Origin: Rhodoferax sp.
GTDB taxonomy: Bacteria > Pseudomonadota > Gammaproteobacteria > Burkholderiales > Burkholderiaceae_C
Length of the DNA: 64,000 bases
Reading direction: 5' to 3'
NCBI GenBank assembly: GCA_024235935.1
Contig: JACKLL010000002.1
Span: forward strand, 248,001 to 312,000
Part shown: positions 1 to 8,157 of the stretch, piece after piece
Layout: each line of letters begins with the position of its first letter
Numbering within the stretch: position 1 is the stretch's first letter
Position numbers and translations under genes: made by a program
The notes under the pieces: generated by a model
Databases searched by the model: none
The model's input: only the letters and a program-made list of their open reading frames with translations
What the model was told of the DNA's origin: nothing

Positions 1-767
1 GTGTAGAAGTCGAGCAGTTCGTCGATTTCGCCGGTCTGCAGCGCCGGCACCCGGTTGGCGCCTTGCGGGATGATCTGGAAGATGATTTCCTGCAGGTACG
101 GTTTTTCCGGGTCCCAGTAGTTGTCGTTGCGCACCAGCCGGATGCTGGCGCCGCGCTTCCATTCACCGAACTTGAACGGACCGGTTCCGACCGGCTTCAG
201 GTTCGCCGGGTTGGTGCCGATGCTGGTGCCCTCGTACAGATGGCGCGGCAGGATGGGCGCATCGAAGACTGTCATCTGGGACAGGAACGGTGCGTAGGGC
301 TTCTGCAGCCGCACCACGACAGTGCTTGCGTCCGGCGCATCCACCTCGACGCCGACGTTCTTGAACACCGGCGCCGCGCGCGGATGCAGCTTGGCCAGCA
401 CCTCGGTCAGCGTGAACTTGACGTCAGCGCTGGAGAAATCCTGGCCGTCGTGCCATTTGACGCCCTTGCGCAGGGTGAAGGTATAGGTCTTTCCGTCGGG
501 CGACACGGTCCAGGCGGTGGCCAGCGACGGGCGCGGGTTGTAGTTGGGATCAAGCCAGATCAGGCCTTCGAGGATCTTGGCCGACACGTCGCCGGCGGCA
601 AAGTCGGTGCTGGTCCCCAGGTTCAGTGTCGGCGGGTCGGTGTCGATGCCCAGCACCGCGACGCCCTTGCCGGCCGCGTGGGACAGCTGGGGCAACAGGC
701 CGGCGATCGCCAGCGAGCCCAGTCCCCATTGGCCGAGGCGCCGGCGGGTCAATGGGAGGGTATCCAT
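1..767 (-). CDS. ABC transporter substrate-binding protein, family 5 (peptide/nickel type), partial
   Basis: The N-terminal ~255 residues of a periplasmic solute-binding protein of the oligopeptide/dipeptide ABC family (SBP_bac_5); the C-terminal half lies beyond the left edge. The start at 767 puts a twin-arginine-like motif (TRRRLGQ) at residues 7-13, followed by a hydrophobic segment ending at SHAA, which suggests Tat or Sec export. An in-frame ATG at 803 would add 12 residues and push the RR motif inward, so 767 is preferred. Family-typical stretches are visible: DTDPPTLNLG, the FTLRKGVKWHDG block and GTGPFKFGEW. It is divergent from an M20 amidohydrolase, so uptake of a peptide or N-acyl amino acid followed by hydrolysis is a reasonable inference. 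The substrate cannot be read from sequence. Confidence 0.9.
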   Translation of the reverse strand, partial: MDTLPLTRRRLGQWGLGSLAIAGLLPQLSHAAGKGVAVLGIDTDPPTLNLGTSTDFAAGDVSAKILEGLIWLDPNYNPRPSLATAWTVSPDGKTYTFTLRKGVKWHDGQDFSSADVKFTLTEVLAKLHPRAAPVFKNVGVEVDAPDASTVVVRLQKPYAPFLSQMTVFDAPILPRHLYEGTSIGTNPANLKPVGTGPFKFGEWKRGASIRLVRNDNYWDPEKPYLQEIIFQIIPQGANRVPALQTGEIDELLDFY

Positions 768-852
768 GTTCGATGCCTGGTCGGGGCGGGAGGAGTGGGT
801 CATGGGGGCGCTGCCTGTGGAGTTCGAGATCGTGGATTGAAGGCCTGGACAC

Positions 853-881
853 TTGTCTCGCAATTTCGATGCCATCATAGT
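853..881 (+). promoter_or_regulatory. Putative sigma-70 promoter for the M20 amidohydrolase
   Basis: A TTGTCT hexamer (853-858) and a CATAGT hexamer (876-881) are separated by exactly 17 bases, each matching the sigma-70 consensus at four of six positions. Transcription would begin near 888, about 23 bases before the ATG at 911. The site lies in the 143-bp divergent gap, which otherwise shows no obvious operator. Confidence 0.3.
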
Positions 882-910
882 GGCTTGTCAAACCCGATTG
901 TCGTCTCGCC

Positions 911-2101
911 ATGTCCCTGATCCCTGCGCCGGTTCTGCCCGGCATTGCCCACGAGGCCGATGCCATGGTGGCCTTGCGCCGCCAGATCCACGCCAACCCG
1001 GAACTGGGTTACCAGGAGTTCGCGACCAGCGATCTGGTGGCCGAGCGGCTGACGCGCTGGGGCTTTGAGGTGCATCGGGGCCTCGGGGGGACCGGCGTTG
1101 TCGGGACCCTGCGTTGCGGCGACGGCAGCCGCCGCATGGGAATTCGCGCCGACATGGATGCCTTGCCGATGACCGAGACCACCGGGCTGCCCTGGGCCAG
1201 CCGCCATGCCGGACGCATGCACGCCTGCGGACACGATGGCCACACCGCAACCCTGCTGGCGGCGGCACAGCTGCTGGCGGTCACGAAGAACTTCAACGGC
1301 AGCTTGCACCTGATTTTCCAGCCAGCAGAGGAGGGACTGCAGGGCGGTCGCAAGATGGTCGACGAGGGCTTGTTTGACCTGTTTCCCTGCGATGCCGTCT
1401 TCGCCTATCACAATGAACCAGGATTCCCGGCCGGGCGCTTCGGATTCCTGTCGGGTGTGATCTACAGCTCGTCCGACACCGCCATCATCACGGTGCACGG
1501 CAAAGGCGGTCATGGCGCCATGCCGCACACGACGGTGGATCCGATCCTGGTGGCGGCGCACCTGATTCTTGCGCTGCAGACCCTGGTCTCGCGCGAGGTC
1601 GACCCCAACGACATGGCCGTGGTCACGGTCGGCAGCCTGCACAGCGGTGATGCGCCCAATGTGATTCCCGCAACCGCCGAGCTCAAGCTCACCATCCGTG
1701 CGCGGCGGCCCGAGGTGCGGGCCTTTCTGCGCGACCGGATCACGGCGATGGCGCAGGCCCAGGCGGCCGTGCATGGCGCCCGTGCCGAGGTCGACTACCA
1801 GTGGAAGTCACCGCCATGCATCAACGATCGGGCCGTGACCGAGTTCGCCCATCGGATCGCGCTGGAGGAAATGGGCGCCCAGGCACTGATCCCCGACATG
1901 GCGCCGCTGCAGGCCAGCGATGACTTCGCGTTCATGCTCGACGCCGTGCCCGGCTGCTACTTCATCGTCGGCAACGGCGATGGCAAGCCGGGCACCGGAC
2001 CGGGCTGCATGGTGCACAACACCGGCTACGATTTCAACGACGACATCCTGCCGACGACCGCGAGCTTCTGGGTGACGCTGGTGCGGCGCTACCTGGCCTG
2101 A
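911..2101 (+). CDS. M20 family amidohydrolase (hippurate hydrolase/aminoacylase-like)
   Basis: A 396-residue, probably cytoplasmic metal-dependent amidohydrolase of peptidase family M20D, which cleaves N-acyl amino acids such as hippurate, or related amides. Visible motifs are MACGHDGH-type metal binding (HACGHDGHTATLL, about residues 98-110), the FQPAEEG segment carrying the acidic metal ligand and catalytic glutamate (about 137-143), and a C-terminal VHNTGYDFND block. Length is normal for the family (380-400). No clear Shine-Dalgarno precedes the ATG. Divergent from the binding protein at the left edge, it probably acts on what that transporter imports. Substrate specificity is not determinable. 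Confidence 0.9.
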   Translation: MSLIPAPVLPGIAHEADAMVALRRQIHANPELGYQEFATSDLVAERLTRWGFEVHRGLGGTGVVGTLRCGDGSRRMGIRADMDALPMTETTGLPWASRHAGRMHACGHDGHTATLLAAAQLLAVTKNFNGSLHLIFQPAEEGLQGGRKMVDEGLFDLFPCDAVFAYHNEPGFPAGRFGFLSGVIYSSSDTAIITVHGKGGHGAMPHTTVDPILVAAHLILALQTLVSREVDPNDMAVVTVGSLHSGDAPNVIPATAELKLTIRARRPEVRAFLRDRITAMAQAQAAVHGARAEVDYQWKSPPCINDRAVTEFAHRIALEEMGAQALIPDMAPLQASDDFAFMLDAVPGCYFIVGNGDGKPGTGPGCMVHNTGYDFNDDILPTTASFWVTLVRRYLA

Positions 2102-2147
2102 CGAAGGGATTGCGGCCAGGCTGGCGGTGGGCGTCGGCTTCATGCAT

Positions 2148-2420
2148 CTACAGGTCCAGCACCAGCAGCGCGCTGTTGGAGCGAGAGCAGCAGGGGAGGA
2201 AGCAGTCGTTGGCTGCCTGTTCCTGCGGTGTCAGAAACATGTCCCAGTGCTCGGGTTCGCCTTCGAGTACCTTGGTAATGCAGGTGCCGCACACGCCCTG
2301 CTGACACGATGACGCCATCGGCACACCGCACTCCTGCAGTGCTTCGAGCACCGACTGATGCGTGTACACCGGTATCACGCGTCCCGATCGCGCCAGCCTG
2401 ACCGAGAACTCCGGCTCCAT
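2148..2420 (-). CDS. Stand-alone plant-type [2Fe-2S] ferredoxin
   Basis: A 90-residue ferredoxin with the plant-type cluster motif C39-x4-C44-x2-C47 and a distal cysteine at C77 (C73 is also available). The sequence around the cluster (SSCQQGVCGTC) resembles the C-terminal ferredoxin domain of VanB/phthalate dioxygenase reductases, but the FMN and NAD domains are absent. It starts 5 bases after the stop of the Rieske oxygenase and is surely cotranscribed, so it probably passes electrons to that oxygenase. The missing flavoprotein reductase must be elsewhere; one candidate is the reductase at 56472-57500. It converges on the M20 gene stop, leaving 46 bp. Confidence 0.9.
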   Translation of the reverse strand: MEPEFSVRLARSGRVIPVYTHQSVLEALQECGVPMASSCQQGVCGTCITKVLEGEPEHWDMFLTPQEQAANDCFLPCCSRSNSALLVLDL

Positions 2421-2425
2421 GGACC

Positions 2426-3640
2426 TTATCCTTCCTGGAAATTGCCGGCCGCGAACCGCACCGGCGGTGCATCCGGGTCGAAGCTCACGCCGAGCGGATC
2501 TCGGCCCTCGCGCAGTGCGTCAAGTTGCTGTTGCAGCAGGCGTCGCAACATGACGATGCCACGGTCCGTGGTGGCCAGGTGCTCTTCGGAATGGCCCGCT
2601 ATCGTGCCTTGGCTGACCATGGCCTCGACATCGTTGGGATGGCGCTGGTGTTCCTCTTCCGTCATTTCTTCCCAAAGCTTGCCGTTCATGCGGGTGCGCA
2701 TCTCGGACAGTGCGCCTGCCGTGCGCACGCGACCGACCACGTAGATGCGGAAATGATGGTCGTCGATCGGCAGCACCCAGCCCAGCGATTCGACGCGGCC
2801 GTACTGCCCGATGCGCGGGTCCGGGATGACGCGCAGGGTCGGCAGACCGGCTTCGCTGATGCGTCGCATCGTCTTGCCGCCGGGCAGCGAACGCAGCGAG
2901 ATGGTGCGCACGCCATGGTCCGCGTATTCCCAGTGGACCTCCGGCTTGATGGCCATCTGCTCGACGAACTGCGTGCCGCTGAATGCGGAGTGCAGGATAA
3001 CCACATGAAAGGGATCCACAAGGTTCTCATAGTGCTGCAGCCAGTTGCAGGGAATGATCACCGGTCCGCCGCCGCCCAGGCTGTTCGCATTGGTCTCGAG
3101 GAACTCGCCGTCGTCCAGTGTTTCGAGGCACTCGTACCGTGGCAAGACCGGCTTCTTGTCGGGTGGGCCCATATAGGTCCACACCAATCCGTACAGTTCC
3201 TGCACCGGGTACCAGGGCTGGCGCACCTTGTCGCGTGCGCGCCCGCCGTCGGGTTCACAAGGCTGGTCCGCACATCGGCCCTGCACGTCGAACAACCAGC
3301 CGTGGTAGCAACAGCGGATCCCGCGCTCCTCGACCTTGCCGTAGTAGAGCGAGGTGCCACGGTGCGCACAATGGGGATGGAGCAGGCCGGGTCGGCCGGC
3401 CTTGTCGCGGAACAGAATCAAGTCCTCGCCAAGCACCCGCAACCTGCGCGGTGTGTCGGTGGCGTCCGACGCCAATCCAATCGGGTGCCAGTAGCGGCGC
3501 AGCAGTTCGCCCATCGGTGTGCCAGGTCCGACCTCGGTCAGCTCCGCGCGGTAGGTGCGCGCCGGACGTCCGTAGGCTGTGCCCGTGTCTGGCACGATCG
3601 GGACGGTGCGGCGTGCAGGGGTGCTGGATTTCAAGGGCAT
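2426..3640 (-). CDS. Rieske non-heme iron oxygenase, alpha subunit
   Basis: A 404-residue aromatic-ring hydroxylating or O-demethylating oxygenase. The Rieske [2Fe-2S] motif is complete: C91-x-H93 and C110-x2-H113. The mononuclear iron site reads N206..D209..H212..H217 (ENLVDPFHVVILH), where D209 would be the bridging aspartate. Overall it looks like the phthalate/vanillate/phenoxybenzoate single-component oxygenase group rather than the alpha-beta benzoate or naphthalene enzymes, and no beta subunit is present. The start at 3640 gives MPLKSS; upstream codons would overlap the preceding gene stop at 3652. It is followed immediately by its ferredoxin and preceded by a Bug binding protein, suggesting a small aromatic acid uptake and oxidation operon. 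The substrate is unknown. Confidence 0.92.
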   Translation of the reverse strand: MPLKSSTPARRTVPIVPDTGTAYGRPARTYRAELTEVGPGTPMGELLRRYWHPIGLASDATDTPRRLRVLGEDLILFRDKAGRPGLLHPHCAHRGTSLYYGKVEERGIRCCYHGWLFDVQGRCADQPCEPDGGRARDKVRQPWYPVQELYGLVWTYMGPPDKKPVLPRYECLETLDDGEFLETNANSLGGGGPVIIPCNWLQHYENLVDPFHVVILHSAFSGTQFVEQMAIKPEVHWEYADHGVRTISLRSLPGGKTMRRISEAGLPTLRVIPDPRIGQYGRVESLGWVLPIDDHHFRIYVVGRVRTAGALSEMRTRMNGKLWEEMTEEEHQRHPNDVEAMVSQGTIAGHSEEHLATTDRGIVMLRRLLQQQLDALREGRDPLGVSFDPDAPPVRFAAGNFQEG

Positions 3641-3651
3641 GGTCCTGCGAT

Positions 3652-4620
3652 TCAGTTGATGCTGACGCCAGCGGCCTTGACCAGCGCGGCCCATTGCGGC
3701 AACTCTGCTTTCTGTGCCACGGCAAATTCTTCCGGCGTGTTGCCCAGCGGCTCGAATCCGAGCGCCTGCAGACGCTCGCGCACTTCAGGTGACTGCGTGA
3801 TTTCACGCAAGGCGCCAGCCAGCTTGTCGACGACGGGCCGCGGCATTCTGGCCGGCCCCATGAAACCCAGCCAGCTGTCGAGCGCGAATCCGTCGAAGCC
3901 CTGTTCAGTGAAGGTTGCCACCTGTGGCAACACGCTGACCCGGCGCGAGCCGGTGATGCCGAGGATCTTGATCTTGCCGCCATCCAGGCTGGCCTTGGCG
4001 GTGGCGGGGTTTGCCCACGCCACGTCCAGTACGCCGCCATACATGTCCAGATGGGCTGCGGCTTCGCCCTTGTAGGCAACATGGTCAAGCGGAGCGCCGG
4101 TCTGGCGCTTGAGCAGTTCGCCGCACAGATGCGCTGCCGAGCCCGTACCCCATGTGCCATAAGTGACGCGGCCCTTGGCCTTGGCCCAGGCCACAAACTC
4201 CTTGAGGTTGCCCGCCGGGTTGTTGGCCGGCACGATCAGCATGGGCCCGCCGGTGGCGATTTGCGTCAGCGGCTGAAAGTCGGCAATCGGGTCGTACGGG
4301 ACCTTCTGCAGCAAGGGCACCGTGGTGTGGGTCAGTGACAAGGTCAGCAGGAGGTTGTAGCCGTCGGGCGCCGCCTTGGCGATGAAATCGGTGGCCAGGA
4401 TGCCGGCCGCTCCGGGCTTGGCATCGACGATCACGGACTGGCCCCAGCGTTTGCTCAGCGCGGATTCGTAGGATCGTGCAACGATGGCGATCGGACCGCC
4501 ACCGGTGCCAAAAGGCACAATGCGCAGGGTCCGGCTGGGATAGTCGCTTGTCTGCGCCACCAGGGGTGTTGCCGCCGTTGCCGCCAGGCCCATGATGAAA
4601 TGGCGTTTGGTGAGTGTCAT
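3652..4620 (-). CDS. Bug/TctC family tripartite tricarboxylate-type binding protein
   Basis: A 322-residue periplasmic solute-binding protein of the Bug (TctC) family, which is expanded in Burkholderiales. The N-terminus has a KRHFIMG segment resembling a Tat motif and a hydrophobic stretch ending at VAQ (about residue 23). Characteristic Bug features include a YPSRTLRIVPFGTGGG segment and KPGAAGILATDFIAKAAPDGY. A Shine-Dalgarno GGAGAC lies 5 bases before the ATG. It is first in an operon with the Rieske oxygenase and ferredoxin and divergent from a LysR regulator, so it probably binds the aromatic acid processed by the oxygenase. No TctA/TctB membrane genes are present here, as is usual for orphan Bug proteins. 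Confidence 0.93.
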   Translation of the reverse strand: MTLTKRHFIMGLAATAATPLVAQTSDYPSRTLRIVPFGTGGGPIAIVARSYESALSKRWGQSVIVDAKPGAAGILATDFIAKAAPDGYNLLLTLSLTHTTVPLLQKVPYDPIADFQPLTQIATGGPMLIVPANNPAGNLKEFVAWAKAKGRVTYGTWGTGSAAHLCGELLKRQTGAPLDHVAYKGEAAAHLDMYGGVLDVAWANPATAKASLDGGKIKILGITGSRRVSVLPQVATFTEQGFDGFALDSWLGFMGPARMPRPVVDKLAGALREITQSPEVRERLQALGFEPLGNTPEEFAVAQKAELPQWAALVKAAGVSIN

Positions 4621-4703
4621 GTTGTCTCCGTGTTTTGATTTGACGCAAGGAATGATGCGATAGACCTCCGGCTGGAGACAAGTCGGAATTTTGGATAAGT
4701 GAT

Positions 4704-5717
4704 ATGGCCAATCGTGATATCCGCAGCCTGGATGTGGGCATGCTGCGCACCTTCGATGCGCTGGTGCAGGAGCGCAGCGTGTCGCGCGCGGCAGCGCGCC
4801 TGTTTTTGAGCCAGCCTGCGGTCAGTGCCACGTTGAACCGCCTGCGCGATACCTTCGGCGACCCGCTTTTCACCCGCACGTCGCATGGCATGGAGCCGAC
4901 CGCCCGTGCGTTGGCGCTGGCGCCGCTGGTGGACAAGGTGCTGGCCAACATCGCGACGCTGCTGGAGCCGGAGGGTGCTTTCGACCCGGCGCAGTCCGAT
5001 CGCATCTTCCGCATCGCGGGCTCGGACCATGCCAGCCACCTGCTGCTGCCCGAGCTGAGCCGGCGCCTGCTGGCCTGCGGGTCGGAGATCCGCATCGTCT
5101 GGGAACCGCCGGGGGGAGGGTCGCTGCGCGACCGGCTGCACAAGGGGGAACTGGATCTGGGCGTGGTGGCGCGTATCCAGCCGCCGCTCGACCTTGCGGT
5201 GGTCGTGCTGTACGCGGACCACTATGTGTACGCGATGCGGCGCCACCATCCGCTGGCCGGGCAGACAGCGACCCTGGACACCTTCTGCGCCACGCCGCAG
5301 ATCTTTCTCGGTTACGGCACATCGACGCTGGAGGATTTGATCGACGGGGCGCTGGCCAGGTCGGGCCACCGCAGGCACACGCAGATTGCACTGAGCACCT
5401 TTGGTCAGATCATTGACCTGCTGCGCGAGGGAGACTGCGCGGCTGTCATGCCATGGCGGGTGGCGCAGGCCCACAGGAACGAATTGCACATCCAGGCCCT
5501 GCCATTTGACCTGCCGGGCTACAAGCACATCATGTGCTGGGATCCACGAACCGATGCGGATGCCGGCAACGCCTGGATGAGGGACCAGATTCTGGACATC
5601 TATGGTGCATGCGATGACACGCCGCACGGCGGCAATTTCACGGGCGTTGATCCTCAGCGCAGGACGGGCCGGCGCCGGTTGAATGCTCAGTCCGCCAACG
5701 GCACGTTGCGCGGTTGA
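4704..5717 (+). CDS. LysR-type transcriptional regulator
   Basis: A 337-residue LysR family regulator. The N-terminal winged helix-turn-helix is clear (DVGMLRTFDALVQERSVSRAA through LFLSQPAVSATLNRLR, about residues 10-52), followed by the NodD/NahR-like effector domain. The C-terminal tail is about 25 residues longer than usual and overlaps the end of the convergent EamA gene by 31 bp. It is divergent from the Bug-Rieske-ferredoxin operon with an 83-bp gap, the classical arrangement for activation of that operon by its aromatic substrate. The preference for an aromatic inducer is inferred from context and subfamily resemblance. Confidence 0.93.
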   Translation: MANRDIRSLDVGMLRTFDALVQERSVSRAAARLFLSQPAVSATLNRLRDTFGDPLFTRTSHGMEPTARALALAPLVDKVLANIATLLEPEGAFDPAQSDRIFRIAGSDHASHLLLPELSRRLLACGSEIRIVWEPPGGGSLRDRLHKGELDLGVVARIQPPLDLAVVVLYADHYVYAMRRHHPLAGQTATLDTFCATPQIFLGYGTSTLEDLIDGALARSGHRRHTQIALSTFGQIIDLLREGDCAAVMPWRVAQAHRNELHIQALPFDLPGYKHIMCWDPRTDADAGNAWMRDQILDIYGACDDTPHGGNFTGVDPQRRTGRRRLNAQSANGTLRG

Positions 5718-6586
5718 CGCGGCTGGCGCAGCTGCCAGGCCAGGTGTGCCAGCAGCGCCGCAATGACGATGGCGCCGCCCAGCAGCGTGCGACCGACCGG
5801 CACCTCGCCATGCACCAGCCAGACCCAGATCGGGCCGAGCACCGGTTCGGCCGTGCTGATCAGGGCGGCCACGGCGGCTGGCAGCAGGCGCACGCCGGTG
5901 ACGAAGAACATCATGCCCAGTGCCAGGTTGAGCGCGCCGAACACGAACAGCCAGGCTGCGTCCGCGGCGCCGACCTGCAGGCTGCCGGCAAAGGCGAAGC
6001 CTGCGACCAGCGTGATCAGCGTGCCCAGGCAGACTGCCGGCATCATGCGCACGTGGGCGTTGCGGCGTGTCAGCACGGTGGCCAGTGCGAATGCCAGGGC
6101 GATCAGCAATGCGAGCCCGTCACCGACGGGCGAGACGCTGCCATCGAGCGAATCGGACACCATCACCGTGATGCCGGCCATGACGGCGGCGATCGCGACC
6201 CAGGTGCCGGTGCCGACCCGTTCGCGAAACAGCACGAACATCAGCAGCGCAGCGAACAGCGGCGCGCCGGCCTGCATCAGCAGGATGTTGGCCACCGTGG
6301 TGTGCGAGAGCGCGACGATGAAGGACGTCGACGCCGTCGCGAAACACATGCCCACGCCCACGCCGGCCCAGCCCATGTCGCGGAACAGGGTCGCCGTTCC
6401 ACGCACGCCGTCACGCCGGAACATGTAGCCCAGCAAAAAGATGGCGGCGCACAGCGAGCGCCAGAAGATGATGGTCCAGCTGTCGGTGACGCTCAGGAAG
6501 CGCGCGATCGCGCCCCCGAAGCTCCACACGGCAGCGGCGCCAAACACCAGCCAGGCGCCGCGTGCGTCCAGACCCGGCGATGCCAT
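5687..6586 (-). CDS. EamA/DMT-family transporter
   Basis: A 299-residue inner-membrane protein with about ten hydrophobic segments arranged as two EamA repeats, as in the drug/metabolite transporter superfamily (RhaT/YdcZ/RarD type). A duplicated PVLGPIWVWLVHGE-like stretch near the C-terminus matches the conserved end of helix 9 in EamA proteins. It sits 13 bases downstream of gloA on the same strand and could be cotranscribed. The 3' end overlaps the LysR gene tail-to-tail. The substrate is unknown; amino-acid or metabolite export is typical of the family. Confidence 0.88.
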   Translation of the reverse strand: MASPGLDARGAWLVFGAAAVWSFGGAIARFLSVTDSWTIIFWRSLCAAIFLLGYMFRRDGVRGTATLFRDMGWAGVGVGMCFATASTSFIVALSHTTVANILLMQAGAPLFAALLMFVLFRERVGTGTWVAIAAVMAGITVMVSDSLDGSVSPVGDGLALLIALAFALATVLTRRNAHVRMMPAVCLGTLITLVAGFAFAGSLQVGAADAAWLFVFGALNLALGMMFFVTGVRLLPAAVAALISTAEPVLGPIWVWLVHGEVPVGRTLLGGAIVIAALLAHLAWQLRQPRQPRNVPLAD

Positions 6587-6599
6587 GGTGGGACGCCGA

Positions 6600-6980
6600 T
6601 CAGCGCTGGATCAGTTCGACCTTGTACCCGTCCGGGTCGGTGACGAAGGCGATCACCGTGGTGCCGCCCTTGACCGGACCGGCTTCGCGGGTGACGTTGC
6701 CGCCGGCCGCCTTGATCTTTTCGCAGGCCGCGTACGCATCAGGGACCTGCAGCGCGATATGGCCATAGGCGGTGCCCATCTCGTACTTGTCGACGCCGTG
6801 GTTGTAGGTCAACTCCAGCTCGGCGTGGTCCGGGTTGGATCCGTAACCGACAAAGGCCAGCGTGTATTTGTACTCGGTGTTCTCCGAGGTGCGCAGCAAT
6901 TGCATGCCCATCACCTTGGTGTAGAAATCGATCGAGCGCTGGAGGTCGCCAACGCGCAGCATGGTGTGGAGGAGTCGCAT
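6600..6980 (-). CDS. gloA: Lactoylglutathione lyase (glyoxalase I)
   Basis: A 126-residue cytosolic metalloenzyme that converts the methylglyoxal-glutathione hemithioacetal to S-D-lactoylglutathione. All four metal ligands of the Escherichia coli GloA type are in register: H5, E56, H74 and E122. The short bacterial form without the yeast-type insertions suggests Ni/Co rather than Zn dependence. Length is normal. It lies upstream of the EamA gene on the same strand. High confidence from end-to-end similarity to the remembered family sequence. Confidence 0.96.
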   Translation of the reverse strand: MRLLHTMLRVGDLQRSIDFYTKVMGMQLLRTSENTEYKYTLAFVGYGSNPDHAELELTYNHGVDKYEMGTAYGHIALQVPDAYAACEKIKAAGGNVTREAGPVKGGTTVIAFVTDPDGYKVELIQR

Positions 6981-7056
6981 TTTGTGTGTGGGTTTGGGAG
7001 GTTTCGGCCGCAGTCAGGCCGCACCAAATTGTGGCATGGCGGCGACCTCCCGATGC

Positions 7057-7491
7057 TCAGACGGTTTTTCCGGCGTGCGGCACCAGCACGCAGCCACCGA
7101 TGCGCCAGCTCTTGTCGGCCTGGCGTTGCAGCTGGTACACCGCGAGCCAGGTGGCGCCCGACGGGTCGGTCAGGTGTACCGGTTGCACCAGGGTGTCGTC
7201 GTCGACGTCGGGTTTGAGAAAGACCACGGCACGGGGACGGTAGACGACCGGGTAGGCACCGCGCACCATGCGGATGAACTGCGCGGCCGTGCCGAACTGC
7301 GCGCGGATCCCGTCGGTGGCATAGGAGAACGCCTGTTCGGCGTCGTCGGCCGCGAACGCCGCCAGTTGTGCCTGGACGACCTGCTGTGCGTCCCGGGTGT
7401 CCTGTTCGGACACGGGGGCGGCCCATGCCGAGGCACTGGCCAGCAGCGACAGGGACAGCAGCAGCAGGATCTTGTGAAGCAGCTTGTGCAT
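7057..7491 (-). CDS. DUF4864-type exported protein
   Basis: A 144-residue protein with a clear Sec signal peptide (KLLHKILLLLSLSLLASASAWA, cleavage near residue 25). The mature part fits the DUF4864 pattern of a small NTF2-like fold: a QAQLAAFAADDAEQAFSYA helix, a PRAVVF strand and a WRIGGCVL ending. Function is unknown; it is predicted to be periplasmic. A Shine-Dalgarno GGAG sits upstream of the ATG. It stands alone between gloA and the thioesterase gene on the same strand, with no obvious functional link. Confidence 0.75.
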   Translation of the reverse strand: MHKLLHKILLLLSLSLLASASAWAAPVSEQDTRDAQQVVQAQLAAFAADDAEQAFSYATDGIRAQFGTAAQFIRMVRGAYPVVYRPRAVVFLKPDVDDDTLVQPVHLTDPSGATWLAVYQLQRQADKSWRIGGCVLVPHAGKTV

Positions 7492-7534
7492 GGCGACTCC
7501 TTCGGGTGGACGTCAGGCAATCATGCGCCTGATT

Positions 7535-8098
7535 TCATTTCCGGGTGGCGCGCTGTGGTTCAAAGACCAGGCAGGTGGTCGTGGCATGGGCATACAGGGT
7601 GCCATCGGGGCCGACCAGGCGTGCCTCTGCGGTGGCCAGCTGACGGCCGCAATGCAGAATCCGTCCCTCGGCCCGAACCCGCGGCACGCGGGTGGTGATG
7701 GCCTTCACCAGGTTTACGCCCAGCTCCGCGGTGGTGTAGGCACGGCCTGGCGGCATCATCGTGTGCACGGCGCAGCCCAGCGCCGAGTCGAGCAGCGTGG
7801 CGAACCAGCCCCCATGCACGCTGCCCAGCGGGTTGTAGTGGTTCAGCTGCGGGCTGCCCTGGAACACCGCGGTGCCCGGGCCGACCTCCACGATCAAGAA
7901 GTCCAGCGTGCGCGCGATCGGCGGATACGGCAGCTCGCCGCGCAGCATCGCCTGCATCACTTCCATGCCGCTCATGCCATCGACCATGTCGGGTGTTGCC
8001 ACGCCACAGCCGACACCGGTGTCGAGCACGGCGCGTACCCGCTGCTCGTCGGCCAGCCAGTGGTCGAGGTGGTTCAGTTTGTCGGCAGTCGGGTGCAT
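7535..8098 (-). CDS. PaaI/hotdog-fold thioesterase
   Basis: A 187-residue hotdog-fold acyl-CoA thioesterase of the PaaI/YdiI type. The LNHYNPLGSVHGGWFATLLDSALGCAV segment carries the HGG motif and the catalytic acidic residue, and GRAYTTAELGVNLV follows. The start at 8098 is chosen because GGAG lies 7-8 bases upstream; more distal starts would run through the palindrome. It is divergent from a MarR regulator with a shared palindromic promoter, so it is probably controlled by it. The role is probably hydrolysis of an aromatic or short-chain acyl-CoA; the substrate is not evident. Confidence 0.88.
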   Translation of the reverse strand: MHPTADKLNHLDHWLADEQRVRAVLDTGVGCGVATPDMVDGMSGMEVMQAMLRGELPYPPIARTLDFLIVEVGPGTAVFQGSPQLNHYNPLGSVHGGWFATLLDSALGCAVHTMMPPGRAYTTAELGVNLVKAITTRVPRVRAEGRILHCGRQLATAEARLVGPDGTLYAHATTTCLVFEPQRATRK

Positions 8099-8137
8099 GG
8101 TCATCTCCATCATCTCTATTTGGTTGTAGATAAAAAT

Positions 8138-8151
8138 ATTGTAGCTACAAT
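8138..8151. promoter_or_regulatory. Perfect 14-bp palindrome with divergent -10 boxes (probable MarR operator)
   Basis: ATTGTAGCTACAAT is a perfect palindrome. Its right half contains TACAAT (8146-8151), a five-of-six match to the -10 box of the rightward MarR gene, with a weak TTGTAG -35 at 8124-8129. By symmetry the left half gives TACAAT on the minus strand for the thioesterase gene. A MarR dimer bound here would block both promoters. The predicted rightward transcription start falls on or beside the MarR ATG (8158), implying a leaderless mRNA. Confidence 0.65.
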
Positions 8152-8157
8152 CAAAAA

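Noticed and set aside
2525..4075. A 516-codon plus-strand frame opposite the Rieske oxygenase and Bug genes
   Set aside because: Antisense shadow; spans two real genes with complete motifs.
4622..4681. TTGTCTCC and GGAGACAA, an 8-bp inverted repeat 44 bp apart flanking the LysR divergent region
   Set aside because: The left copy is simply the Shine-Dalgarno of the Bug gene; spacing and wording do not fit a T-N11-A LysR site.
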